DNA of 64,000 nucleotides from Carex sylvatica (taxonomy: Eukaryota; Streptophyta; Magnoliopsida; Poales; Cyperaceae): positions 62,001 to 126,000 of the forward strand of contig CAXKVR010000001.1 of assembly GCA_964058845.1 (NCBI GenBank), given 5' to 3'. Under the pieces are notes generated by a model. That model was not told the origin of the DNA and ran no database searches. It saw only the letters and a program-made list of their open reading frames with translations. Below are positions 46,487-57,377 of the stretch, in pieces. The first letter of the stretch is position 1, and each line of letters opens with the position of its first letter. The position numbers and the translations under genes were made by a program.

Positions 46487-47963
46487 AAACCGACAACAGA
46501 GGCCAGACAGATCCAGAACAAAGTGAAATGAATGACCACGGAGTTGAACAAGATCCACTCAACGATGGTACTGGACAAGGTCCGACCAACGAGGATCAAT
46601 ACTCTGATGACGAAGGAGCAAATTATGCGCCAAGGACGTTGCGAGAGTTCAATGTCCCAAGAGCTGGAGATGTTAGAGGAGCAATCCGATTGCCAAGGAT
46701 TGTCGGCAACCAACCCAACTTCAATCCGGGCGTTGTCAACATCGTGCAGCAAAACACATTCAATGGCATGGATCATGAGGATCCGCATGCCCATGTTCAA
46801 ACCTTCCTCGAATGCTGTGCCACCATTAAAATTAATGGCACAACAGCTGATTATATTAGACTTGCTTTATTTCCTTTCACTCTTAGGGATAAAGCCAAGA
46901 AATGGTTAGGGTCATTACCAAGGGATTCAATCACCACTTGGAGGGAATTGTCCAAACTGTTTTTGACCAGATTTTTCCCCCATAAAAGAACTGCCAAGGT
47001 TAGGACCCAACCTACCAGTTTTAGACAAAGGTCTGATGAACCACTGAATGAGGCCTGGGAAAGGTTTAGGGAATTGCAATACTCTTGCCCACATCATGGT
47101 ATTCCCGAATGGTTACTCATTCAATCTTTTTATGCTGGTTTAACTGATACCACTCGTACTTCTGTAGATGCAGTTGCAGGTGGAGCTCTCATGGATCGAG
47201 ACGCTACTGAGGCAATAACCTTAATCGACAATATGGCGACTAACCAACAGTGGTCCGGCCGAGAGGGTAATCGAGCAACTGGAGGAGGCCGACTTGAGGT
47301 CGATCAGATCACCGCTCTCACCGCCAAGTTGGACGCCATGCAGAAAGCTTTTGACAAGATGAGTGTCAAAGCACTTGGTAATCAGCAATCACAGTCTTGT
47401 GTTATGTGTGGAGACGAAGGGCACGAGTATGAGAATTGCCCGCTTGCGCAAATGGATGAAGGGCCCGAGCAAGTTAATTCTCTCAACAGTGAACCATCCT
47501 ACTTCCCAAAACCTCCTTTCAGCCGTACCTATTCCAAGGACCCGATTGAACAACAGAATTGGAGGTGGAAGCAGAACAATCCCACACAATTCAACAACAA
47601 CCCTTCTGGCAGCAACAACAACAACCGCAACTTCTACAACAATGCTGCATTCAATAACTCAAACAACCGACCACCATATTCTGGACCATCTAAGCCCTAT
47701 GTTGCCCCTGCAGTAGAAAACTTCATGCATGAACAAGGGAAGATGAATCAAATGCTTTTCGAACAGATGCAAACGATCAGTGCTCAATTGGCGAGTTTGG
47801 CCCAAAACAAACCTCAAGGTGGGAGCCAAACCGTACCACCACAACCTGGAATGCTACCAGGTCAACCAGAAATTAACCCCAGGGGAGAGGCCAAAGTGGT
47901 AACATTGCGAAGTGGGACACAGTACCAAGGACCAGCCATACCTGTCGAGCCAGTGATGGCGCG

Positions 47964-50061
47964 TGACGTTTACGCTAAAAAGTTTCAGTACAATGAGATG
48001 TACCTTTTAAACCTTAAATGTTTTTGAGTCTAATTGCAAGTGTACAATTATATCAAAGTAGTATTTGAGGTATCGATCCACAGAGAGTATGGAAAATACT
48101 TAGTTTTAAACCCTAAATAATTAATTTCAGTAAATAATAATAAAGTAAAGTGCAATAAAGTAAAGTAAATGGGGGGTTGTTTAAGTAATCCTAAAGTTTG
48201 GGTTCAATACCCGAAAGAGGAATTTTAAACAATTAAAGTAAATAAAAGTAAAAGAAAAGTAATCGGTTTGCTTTCAAGATTTAAAGATATAGGGGTCTTT
48301 GGTCTACAATCCCTTGCTAATTCTATCTATTCGGTATTTGCTTGAATTCATGTATGATTTGACGAGGTTTCTAACCTAATATGCTATTAAGGGTCACTTT
48401 CGTGAATTAATAACGTGTCTAGGTAATTCGGACTTCACGATTAGGTCCTTCACCCTAGCTACCTAGACCATAAGCTCTTGTTAGTCTCTCCTCTCCTCGA
48501 GTATTGGTACTTCTCAATAAAGTCCATGATACCAATATCCGACTTGATTTGAGATGTCCTAATTAGGGTTTGACTTCACGGTTAGGTCCTTCACCAAGTC
48601 CCTAATCTTAATTTCTATAGTTCCGGCTTAGATTAAATTGGTTAGAATCTTAATCTAAACCTAGGATATTTGCATTCATAATTGGTACTATCCTATATGA
48701 TCCTAGTCAATTTTAGTTCTTTTGAAACTAAAACGGAATACTACAATTCAAGTACTAACTATGTAATTAACACAAATTATAAAATCACAGAAATTAACAA
48801 TCAAATCCCATATAACAATCATAATAAAAGCAAATGACCAAATAAAATAGAATTAAACAAGTTCATGCATGATGACCTAAACCCCTAGAGAGAGAACTAC
48901 TCCCTCTTGGAGAGATCCATTACAAAAATTGGCAAAGTAAGAAGAAATGAAATAAAAGAAGCAATTACACCCTTTGACAGATCCAAGACCTCTATTTTGC
49001 CGAATCTTGCTTAGGAAGCCCTTCTTCTCCTTGCCTAAAAGCTTTCCTTACTCCAGAATTTATCGCTAAGTGTGTGTGTAAAGAGAGAATGATGGTGTGT
49101 TGGTTGATGTGAGATTGAATGATCCATGAATGGGAAAGGACTCTCCCTTTTATAGCCAAGGATTATGCCCGATTTAGAGGCTAGAAGGTGGGGTTAGTGG
49201 GTGCTCTGTTTAGCATTACTTCCCTGGCAAGTAAGTGTATTTCTGACAGTAAAAACGCGTCCATAAAGCGCCAAAAATAGAAAAACTGTCAAACCGGACA
49301 GTTATTGGCTTTCTACGGGTCCAGTGCGGATGGATGACCCGCACTGCGGGTGGCTTCACCCGCACTGCGGGTGGCTTCACCCGCACTGGGACAAGTTTCC
49401 TTATTTAACTTCTGCAAATTTCTCTGGCTGCGGATGGCACTGCGGATGGATGACCCGCACTGCGGGTGGATTCTGTGCATTTCTGAAGTTGCTGAAATCG
49501 ACCAAGTCCTCAATACGGCTGGGCTCATCCGCACTGCGTGTGGTTCACCCGCACTGGGAAGAATTTTTCATCATTTTTCATTTTTTATTTTCTCAAGTTG
49601 TAGATCTTCTCGTTGGCTTTCCGAAAAGTGGTTATATGTCCAAAACGGAGTTACGAGTCAAAAGTTGTGGCCGTTTTAAGTTCAGACTCCATTTTTGCAG
49701 TTCTGCTACAGTGCGTCCGCACTGGGCTCGGACTTTTTCTGTTCGACCAGTGTGCGGCTGCATCGATATCCGTGCATCCGCACGGATCTTGACGAATAGC
49801 TTATTATACCTTTTTAAAATTGGCGCGCGTCCAGAAATCCATCTAAGTACTCATTACGACCATATCGTAAACCGTGCGTCCGCATTAGGCATTTTTCTTC
49901 GTTTTTCTTCATTTTTCTTTGTTTCCTGCAAATTGAAACCAAACAAATGCAGTAACTTGATTCTAGGTGTATTCTATTCTCTTTATATTCAAAATACAAG
50001 ATAATTGGTGTTATTTCATAATAAAATCTAGATTAAATGTGTATATAATTTATGCTTATCA
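47964..50061 (-). mobile_element. Athila-like LTR inserted in gag
   Basis: About 2.1 kb with the same block order as the solo LTR 4927-6847 (AAAGTTTCAGTACA, GGTTCAATACCCGAAA, ATAAGCTCTTGTTAGTCTCT, TTATGCTTATCA). The minus-strand start TGATAAGC is clear at 50061. The other end is uncertain: TGACG at 47964, or after GCTAA at 47977. A clean 5-bp target duplication is not seen; GCTAA/GCTAG is the closest. There is no retroelement coding region. It holds a regular 20-21-bp palindrome array at 49324-49392. Confidence 0.8.
49324..49392. repeat. GTGCGG palindrome array
   Basis: Starts at 49325, 49345 and 49366, spacing 20 and 21 bp. Two units are identical TGCGGGTGG...CACCCGCAC palindromes 21 bp long. 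Further degenerate copies lie at about 49430-49465 and 49515-49560. Confidence 0.88.
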
Positions 50062-50074
50062 GCTAGAAGCCGAT

Positions 50075-50210
50075 CATACGGTCCGTACGAATCCCATACG
50101 GCCCGTACCAACACCCCCTGCGATTTCTGAACAGTCAAAGCCTGATCCGATTGAGGTTGTGACTGAGACAACAGACCATACGGTCCGTACAAATCCCGTA
50201 CGGCCCGTAC
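50075..50210. repeat. Two palindrome pairs at the gag-protease junction
   Basis: Pairs at 50075/50095 and 50177/50197, each CATACGGTCCGTAC followed 20 bp later by a TACGGCCCGTAC copy. The 20-bp offset places the two members of a pair in different reading frames. Confidence 0.92.
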
Positions 50211-50454
50211 CGAATGAAACTGATAAACAGAAAAAGAAGGTGACCGAGAAACCACCGCCCTACCGGTCACCAGTACCATTTCCACAGAGATTAGCCGAAA
50301 CCCGACTCAATGAACAGTTCTCAAACTTTCTTGGAGTTCTCAAGCAATTGCACATTACCATCCCATTCACCGAGGCTTTGACCCAAATGCCAACCTATGC
50401 TAAGTTTCTCAAAGATATCCTATCCAATAAACAAAGCTTGGGGGGCATGAGACG

Positions 50455-52362
50455 GTGAAATTGACCGAGCAGTGCAGTGCCATCCTGAGAAATGAACTTC
50501 CACCGAAATTGGGAGATCCGGGTAAATTTTCCATTCCATGCACAATTGGCAAAGCAACCATCCGACAAGCTTTATGTGATTTGGGGGCTAGTGTGAGTCT
50601 CATGCCACGAACTATCTTCGAACGAATGGGTGTAGGCGAGCTTAGACCTACACGGATGACTTTACAACTTGCGGATTCTTCGGTGAGACTACCACTTGGC
50701 ATAGTGGAGGATGTACCGGTTCGAGTCGGTAAGTTCTATGTGCCCGGTGATTTTGTTGTGATGGAAATGGAGGAAGACAAGGAGGTCCCTATCATTCTAG
50801 GACGGCCATTTCTGAGAACAGCAGGAGCGCTGATTGATGTGAAAAATGAGACTTTAACCTTGAACATTGGAGATGAGAAAGTTCACTTCCAAATCGACCG
50901 AGCAATGAAGTATCCCGCTCAACCCGAATCGTGTTATATGGTCGATGTGATTGATGAATTAGTTGAAGAGAAGTTAATGGAGCAAATCAACAACTCTCTA
51001 AGGTATCATTCTGATTTTTTATCTGATTTGCAGGCTGAAACAGGCGATCTTGAAACAATTTGCGCAGCAGACATGACATCTGTCTGTCTGGAAGACTCAC
51101 CGTACGGACCGTACACATATCATACGGACCGTACACCAGACGAATTTCAAACAGAGAAGCTGGAGATTGAGAAGGAACCAAAAAGCCAGTCTGAAGCTGA
51201 GGCATACGGTCCGCACGAAATCCATACGGCCCGTACAACAAGCCAGACAGCACAGACCACTCCCAAATTAAAACCTCTCCCAGCCACTCTCAGGTACGAA
51301 TTCCTTGACTCAGAAAAGACATATCCCGTCATTGTGAATGCAGGATTGACACCTGACCAAACCGCCAAGCTCATGGAGAAGTTGAGAACCCACAAAGGCG
51401 CGATTGGATATTCTATCAAGGACTTGAAGGGGATCGATCCAACCACTTGCACACACAGGATCTTGCTAGAAGATGACCACAAGCCTTCAGTTGAACACCA
51501 AAGACGGCTCAACCCGAATTTAAAAGAGGTAGTAAAAAAAGAAATTTTAAAACTTTATGAAGCAGGTATTATCTACCCGATTTCTGGCAGCAAATGGGTG
51601 AGTCCCGTCCATGTGGTTCCCAAGAAAGGAGGAGCAACAGTGGTGAAAAATGAGAAAGATGAGATGATTCAAACGCGCGTTGCAACCAGTTGGAGGATGT
51701 GCATAGACTATCGGAAGCTCAACGCGGCTACACGCAAGGATCACTTTCCCTTGCCATTTGTTGATCAACTCCTTGAGAGGCTTGCTAACCACTCATATTT
51801 TTGTTATCTTGATGGTTATTCAGGTTTCTTTCAGATTCCCATTCACCCGCAGGATCAAGAGAAGACCACATTCACATGCCCATACGGTACCTACGCATAC
51901 CGTAGGATGCCTTTCGGTCTTTGCAATGCACCTGCGACTTTTCAGAGAGCCATGATGGCTATTTTTTCTGATTTTATTGAGAAAGAAGTTGAAATTTTTA
52001 TGGATGATTTTTCTGTATACGGTACCTCTTTTGATGCTTGTTTGGCTAACTTGTGTAAGATTTTGCAGAGATGTGAAGAAGTCAATTTAGTCCTCAATTG
52101 GGAAAAATGTCATTTCATGGTCCAAGAAGGAATTGTCTTGGGGCATGTTATCACCTCTAGAGGAATCGAGGTTGATAAAGCAAAAATTGAGATAATCGAG
52201 AAACTCGAAATCCCAACAAATGTCAAGGGGGTTCGAAGTTTTCTTGGACATGCCGGTTTTTATCGCCGTTTCATAAAGGACTTCTCAAAAATTGCGAAAC
52301 CTTTGACCAATTTACTTATCAAAGATTCTGATTTTATTTTCACTGATGATTGTGTCCACTGA
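50455..52362 (+). pseudogene. Athila pol part 1: protease and reverse transcriptase
   Basis: The frame enters from upstream of 50455. The apparent start is not an ATG, and the true product would be part of a gag-pol polyprotein. The aspartic protease carries CDLGASVSLMP (about residues 41-51) and an IILGRPFLRTAG flap-side motif. A variable linker with two palindrome pairs follows (51101-51236). Reverse transcriptase begins near residue 365, with WRMCIDYRKLNAATRKDHFP, YAYRRMPFGLCNAPATFQRA and the catalytic FMDDF at about 515-519. The end is abnormal: a 16-bp tandem duplication at 52341-52372 shifts the frame and gives a stop at 52360, before RNase H. All visible catalytic residues are present, but the downstream domains are uncoupled. 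Confidence 0.93.
51101..51236. repeat. Two palindrome pairs between protease and reverse transcriptase
   Basis: Pairs at 51101/51121 and 51203/51223, spacing 20 bp. They are translated as YGPY/HTDRT and YGPH/HTART, that is, in different frames. Confidence 0.92.
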
Positions 52363-54301
52363 TGATTGTGTCAAGTCCTTTTGCAGTTTAAAGGAAGCTC
52401 TTATCTCTGCACCTATTTTACAACCGCCAGATTGGTCACTACCATTTGAGTTGATGTGCGATGCAAGCGACTATGCAGTCGGAGCAGTTCTGGGGCAATG
52501 GAAAGACAAAAAGCCGTGTGTTATTTACTATGCTAGCAAGGTGCTAGATCCGGCCCAAATGAACTACACCACAACCGAAAAGGAGCTCCTCGCCATCGTA
52601 TTTGCTCTCGATAAATTCAGATCATATTTGGTGGGCTCGAAGATAGTGGTCTACACAGATCATGCCGCACTAAGGTACCTTTTAAGTAAAAAAGATGCAA
52701 AACCAAGACTGATTAGATGGATTCTTCTTTTGCAGGAGTTCGATCTTGAGATAAGAGATACGAAAGGAGTCGAGAACTCTGTAGCGGACCATCTGTCACG
52801 TCTTCATTGGGAAGAAGATACCACAACTAAGCTCCCAATCAATGACTCATTCCCCGATGAACAACTCCTTGCAATCAGTTCTGATCTGGACGACATCCAT
52901 ACGGGCCGTACAGAAGTTCATACGGCCTGCACTATCCACCATACGGGCCGTACACAAATTCATACGGACCGTACAAGTACCAACCAGTCCAAACAGCAAA
53001 CTCCCTGGTATGCCGATATCGCGAATTACCTGGTCTCTGGAGTTTTGCCAGCCACAATGTCCCAACAACAGAAGAAGAAACTAAGGTCGGATTCCAAGTA
53101 CTACTTCTGGGACGAGCCCTACCTCTTCAAGGTTGGAGTTGATGGCGTATTCCGACGCTGTATTCCATTCGAGGAGATTGATTCTATTCTTGCACATTGC
53201 CACTCGTCCGCTTATGGAGGACACTCTTCATTCTCCAAGACCACTGCCAAGGTATTACAATCTGGTTTCTTTTGGCCTTCTCTTTTTAAAGATGCAAGAT
53301 CTTTTGTTATAGCTTGTGACAGGTGCCAAAGAACCGGAAACATGACGAGACGAAGTGAGATGCCCCTCAACTTTATTCTTGAGGTTGAGGTTTTTGATGT
53401 ATGGGGCATCGATTTCATGGGTCCATTCCCCTCTTCTCAAGGGAATGAGTATATTTTGGTGGCAGTCGACTATGTATCAAAGTGGGTTGAGGCAATGGCA
53501 TGCCGCAAAGCTGACTCGAATTCGGTAAGGAAGTTTTTCAATGAGATCATTTTCCCTCGTTTTGGGGTGCCTCGAGCTGTCATTAGTGACGGAGGCAAGC
53601 ATTTCATCAATCGACAATTCAAAAAACTCTTGAGCCGACATGGGGTGACTCACAAGGTATCAACTTCTTATCACCCTCAAACTAATGGCCAAGCTGAGAT
53701 TTCTAACAGGGAAATCAAGTCGATTCTAGAGAAAACAGTCGCAAGGACAAGGAAGGATTGGGCTTTCAAGCTGCATGATGCACTTTGGGCCTACCGCACC
53801 GCCTTCAAGACACCGATTGGCATGAGCCCTTACAAGCTGGTGTATGGAAAGCCGTGTCACCTTCCCGTTGAAATTGAGCACAAGGCATTTTGGGCCATAA
53901 GAGCGATCAACATGGACTTGCTTGCAGCTGGAGAAAAGCGTGTCCTCGACTTGCATGAGCTGGAGGAAATGAGGTTGCATGCGTATGAGAATGCGAAGTT
54001 TTACAAGGAAAAGACGAAGCGATTGCACGACCAACGCATTTCGCCTCGCCATTTCAAAGAGGGAGACCTTGTACTTTTGTTTAATGCTAGATTGAGAATT
54101 TTTCCAGGTAAACTCAAATCAAGATGGTCCGGCCCATTTCAAGTGGAGAAAGTGTACCCTTTCGGAGCAGTTGATATCTGGAGCAAAGAAAGCGGGACTT
54201 TCAAGGTAAATGGTCAGCGTCTCAAGCACTACGTTGCTGACCACTTGATGAATGAGCGGTGTGTTCAGTTTCTTTCTGACCCCGCTCCGATGGAAGCTTA
54301 A
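52363..54301 (+). pseudogene. Athila pol part 2: RNase H and integrase
   Basis: This continues pol in the shifted frame. RNase H has [33 protein letters not shown] and [13 protein letters not shown] linker with four palindromes at 21-bp spacing follows. Integrase has an HHCC zinc domain ([19 protein letters not shown]) and the D,D-35-E core: [17 protein letters not shown] and [10 protein letters not shown], with exactly 35 residues between the last two acids. A C-terminal domain with [14 protein letters not shown] and [16 protein letters not shown] ends at 54301. The catalytic residues are complete. Only the frame break upstream marks it as a pseudogene. Integrase would insert the cDNA into nuclear DNA. 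Confidence 0.93.
52898..52974. repeat. Four palindromes at exact 21-bp spacing inside pol
   Basis: CATACGG-type palindromes start at 52898, 52919, 52940 and 52961. The second is degenerate (CATACGGCCTGCAC). The 21-bp period keeps one frame and encodes a seven-residue period around HTGRT. Confidence 0.95.
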
Positions 54302-55077
54302 GTTGTGAGGTGGTCTAGCTAAAGACCTAAAACGAGCGCTTCTTGGGAGGCAACCCAAGCATTTTCATTTCTCTTATTATTACTTTAGTTTCTGAATATT
54401 TAGTTTGATATTAATTTAATTTGAATTTTTCATTTTGTAGTCTTGTTTAAATTCTGATCAGATAAGAGCAACAATCAATTTTGGGGATTGGTACGGCCCG
54501 TATGAAAACCATTCGGCGCAGAATCTCAAGGGGCGCGACCTTCTCCCTTCGCGTTCCTTCAACTTGAGTCCCTTCGACTGGACCCTCTTACCCTTTTAAA
54601 CCCCATTCCACCCCGATAGAACCTACCCCACACCACCAACTTTTGTCGTTTTCTTCCTACGGACCGAACACCACCCCGTACAACCAAAACCCTAGCCGCC
54701 GCCACTTCTCCTCCGCTGTTTTTCGCCTCTAGCCGCCCACCGACCGTCCACTCTCCACCCCTTTCTCTCCGCCTCTAGCGGATCGCTGCGCCCTAACCAG
54801 CCGCCGCTCTCACCTCTGCACCGCCACTTCTCTCCTCCACCGGTCACCATCTCTCGCAGCGCACCACTACCCTCGGCGCTGACACCTATTTCTACCAAGC
54901 CACCGACCCGTACAAAGTTTCAACAGCCGCCTCCGACCAAACCCTACCAGCCACCTCCTTTCCCTCTGAACACACACCAGCCCTACGGCCCGCACAAAAA
55001 CCATCCAGCCCGTAGCGCTACACCCGTCCGACCCGTACAAACCCTCATCCGGCCCGTACCAGTAACAACTGACAACC
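54302..55077. other. Spacer between pol and the downstream ORF
   Basis: Contains GTACGGCCCGTATG at 54491 and a run of decayed half-sites (CCGACCCGTAC near 54904, CTACGGCCCGCAC at 54983, CCGGCCCGTACC near 55049). It is C-rich and otherwise featureless. Minus-strand frames here are composition artefacts. Confidence 0.7.
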
Positions 55078-56412
55078 ATGTCTGGTGAGCGCCGTCAAAA
55101 GCGACGACAGGACCGCTCCCCCACACCACCCCGTCATCCCTCCCCGGAGCCCTATGACTCTGGCTCCGAACGAACCTCCTCTGGCGAATACACCGACCGC
55201 GCCGACCGCTTCGCGGCACGGTATTTTGACATGTCCACTCGTCGGATGTACGAGAATTTCATCTCTTTACAAAAAAGGGTATTCGAGAACACTGCCATGG
55301 TTCACTTCGACACACTCCACAGTTTTGGAGTGCAAGATGATTTCATCAGCCTCACCGCTCGAATTGGGTTTGGCCAGGAATTCTGGACCCTCCGCCATCC
55401 CGCCTACGAGATGGACACCAAAGAATTCCTCTCCTCTCTCGAGCTGAAGTTGGACAACCAAGATGTCCTCTTCATCAAATTTCGGCTATGTAATCAAACC
55501 CATCGCGTCTATCTCTCCTCTCTACGCGAATGGTTCAGTTTCAACAGTCAGCCCACTACCGACACCCTCAGTTTCCGAGAGGGATGGGATCGCGATACCT
55601 TCTGGGCCATGATCACCGGCTGCCCTCGATCAGCCAACGCCTCCTACCGCGCCCGCTACATCCCTCACCCCACTCTTCGGATCATCCAGCGTGCCCTTGC
55701 TTCTACCATATTCGCGCGCGGTGAGACTCAGAACCGCGCCAACACCATCGACCTCATGCTCATGGACACTATGCTCCGTTCCATCCCCGAGTATCCGGAC
55801 TTGGCCCTTCTCATGGTCCATCACTGGCTTGGGCAGCAAGCCAAGAACAGGCCGGGTGGGAAGATCAAAATTGGAGCCTATGTCGAGGTCATCAAGCAAC
55901 GCCTCGGATTGGGAGCGTATCCGGGTCGGGACATATGTCCTGGCCCTACTCTTCTGGATCCTGAGAGCTTTCGCCAGGCCCTTTTCCTCTCTATCTCCCG
56001 AGGACCCGCCGGTCACTCTGACTACTATGAGTGGCGCTTTGCCGATGGCTCCTCCCGCCGCCTACCATTTGGACCATCCATCTGCGTGGAGGATCCCTCC
56101 ACCTGGTTGGTCTCTGCGACCTCACATCCTGCCTCTGACATTCCCAGTACCTCTTCCCAGCCACCCACCTCTGCGTATTCCCGTCCTTGCCTAGCTGACC
56201 CCTCTCTTAGGGATCTCTATGCCCTCATGACTGACATCCGGGCCACTCAGCTGCAGCAGGACCGCGACATCACAGCCATCCACCAGCAGACAGCTACTCA
56301 CACCACTCGACTGGATGAGATTAATGGGTACATGGCTGACTATGCCGAGCGCCTTGGTGACATCGAGGACCAGTTTCGCGACTGGCGCTTCGACCCCTCC
56401 TCTGACTGTTGA
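55078..56412 (+). CDS. Athila post-pol ORF (env-position protein)
   Basis: An intact 444-residue frame from ATG 55078 lies in the position of the Athila envelope-like gene. The N-terminus is basic and Ser/Pro/Arg-rich (GERRQKRRQDRSPTPPRHPS). The core resembles the Athila ORF-1 family: RMYENFISLQKRVF, FGVQDDFISLTARIGFG, FLSSLELKLD, FIKFRL. A Ser/Pro-rich region follows at about residues 345-370, then a predicted coiled coil (about 385-435). I see no clear signal peptide or membrane span, so an envelope function is not supported by the sequence. Its GC content is higher than that of the surroundings. It is the only Athila ORF here without a visible break. Confidence 0.8.
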   Translation: MSGERRQKRRQDRSPTPPRHPSPEPYDSGSERTSSGEYTDRADRFAARYFDMSTRRMYENFISLQKRVFENTAMVHFDTLHSFGVQDDFISLTARIGFGQEFWTLRHPAYEMDTKEFLSSLELKLDNQDVLFIKFRLCNQTHRVYLSSLREWFSFNSQPTTDTLSFREGWDRDTFWAMITGCPRSANASYRARYIPHPTLRIIQRALASTIFARGETQNRANTIDLMLMDTMLRSIPEYPDLALLMVHHWLGQQAKNRPGGKIKIGAYVEVIKQRLGLGAYPGRDICPGPTLLDPESFRQALFLSISRGPAGHSDYYEWRFADGSSRRLPFGPSICVEDPSTWLVSATSHPASDIPSTSSQPPTSAYSRPCLADPSLRDLYALMTDIRATQLQQDRDITAIHQQTATHTTRLDEINGYMADYAERLGDIEDQFRDWRFDPSSDC

Positions 56413-57377
56413 TCAGGTTTTTCCTACCCCAGCTTATTTACTTTTCCATTACACGTCTTGAAGCATTGGGGGCAATGCTCAGACTAAGCTTGGGGGGGTG
56501 ACTCGTTATTTTCTTTGTTTTTGCATTTAGTTTGTTTTTGTGTTTGCATATTTTCTGTGTGAATTGCGTGAAATAGGGTCAATTTGAGAAATTTTGGTTG
56601 TGAAATGGTTGAATTTGAGAAATTGGAAATAACCACACATTTGGTTGAAAGAATTGTAAACGATAGTCTGTTTTGGGACTTTGTAGAATTGAATTGAATT
56701 GTGCCAAGAAAGCATTTGAAACCAGAATATGCCTTGTCAAAATAGAAAAATGGGATTTCAAAACAATAGAAAGATTTGGATATCCATTGGTATGAATGAA
56801 TATCATTGGATGTGTGTATTCATGATGTATACAAGGATAAAAGATAAAAATATTCTTGAAAAGAATGAAAAGATGGAGAATATAAGAGTACTGGCAATAA
56901 GCCATGATTTGGCGCCTTTGAGCTCGTCTCCCATACGGACCGTACCAAATTTTATACGGGCCGTACACCTAAAAAAAATGGTGCCTTTACATACATCAAC
57001 ACACTAAGTCCGTGACCTTTCTGACCTAAGCTTGTTCCAAGCTTGGGGGAATTCAAAGAAAAACGAATCACCACAAATGAGGGCATAAATTTGGTGAAAG
57101 AATGAACTATTGATGCGTTTGATTTCTTAGTTCTTACAAATAGCAATTCATTCTTGAAGATAGGGTTTGATCAATTGAATTGTGGGGTGAATCAAGTTGA
57201 CCAAAGGAAACCAAGTTATTGTCCAAAATAACTCTAATAGACTTCTAACGAACACAAGATCATGCACATTTTTCCTCTTAGTAGATTAACCTGCATTTAG
57301 GTAAGTCCAACAACCGAAACCACACCTAAGTTAGAATTTTTGCTTGAGGACAAGCAAAGTTCAAGCTTGGGGGAATT
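56413..57377 (+). other. 3' untranslated region with polypurine tracts
   Basis: The motif AAGCTTGGGGG occurs at 56486, 57039 and 57363. The last, AAGCTTGGGGGA, directly precedes the 3' LTR and is the likely polypurine primer. A palindrome pair lies at 56932-56966. There is no reliable coding region. Confidence 0.85.
56932..56966. repeat. Palindrome pair before the 3' LTR
   Basis: TACGGACCGTAC at 56934 and TACGGGCCGTAC at 56955, 21 bp apart. Confidence 0.9.

Larger units (their letters stand above)
46528..50458 (+). pseudogene. Athila gag, split by an inserted LTR
   Basis: The nucleocapsid-precursor frame opens at ATG 46528 (MNDHGVEQDPLND). The capsid-like core contains FNGMDHEDPHAHVQTFLE and LRDKAKKWLGSLP. 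A zinc knuckle CVMCGDEGHEYENC (C-x2-C-x4-H-x4-C, about residues 291-304) is followed by an Asn-rich linker and the conserved VVTLRSGTQY. The frame is cut at 47963 by an LTR. The downstream remainder (50062-50458) encodes two copies of a HTVRTNP...RPVP linker, each made from a palindrome pair, then a conserved stretch (LKQLHITIPFTEAL). It ends in TGA at 50456 because the protease frame is offset at a G-run. Gag would form the cytoplasmic particle that packages element RNA. Confidence 0.9.

Noticed and set aside
49324..49392. A CRISPR-like array (21-bp repeats)
   Set aside because: Plant nuclear context, no variable spacers of constant length and no cas genes. The units are palindromes in an LTR.
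54692..55219. Minus-strand open frames near the pol end
   Set aside because: They are shadows of a C-rich spacer and of the plus-strand ORF starting at 55078.
55630..56194. Alternative frames of 128 and 167 codons
   Set aside because: They overlap the intact 444-residue Athila ORF and have no family features.
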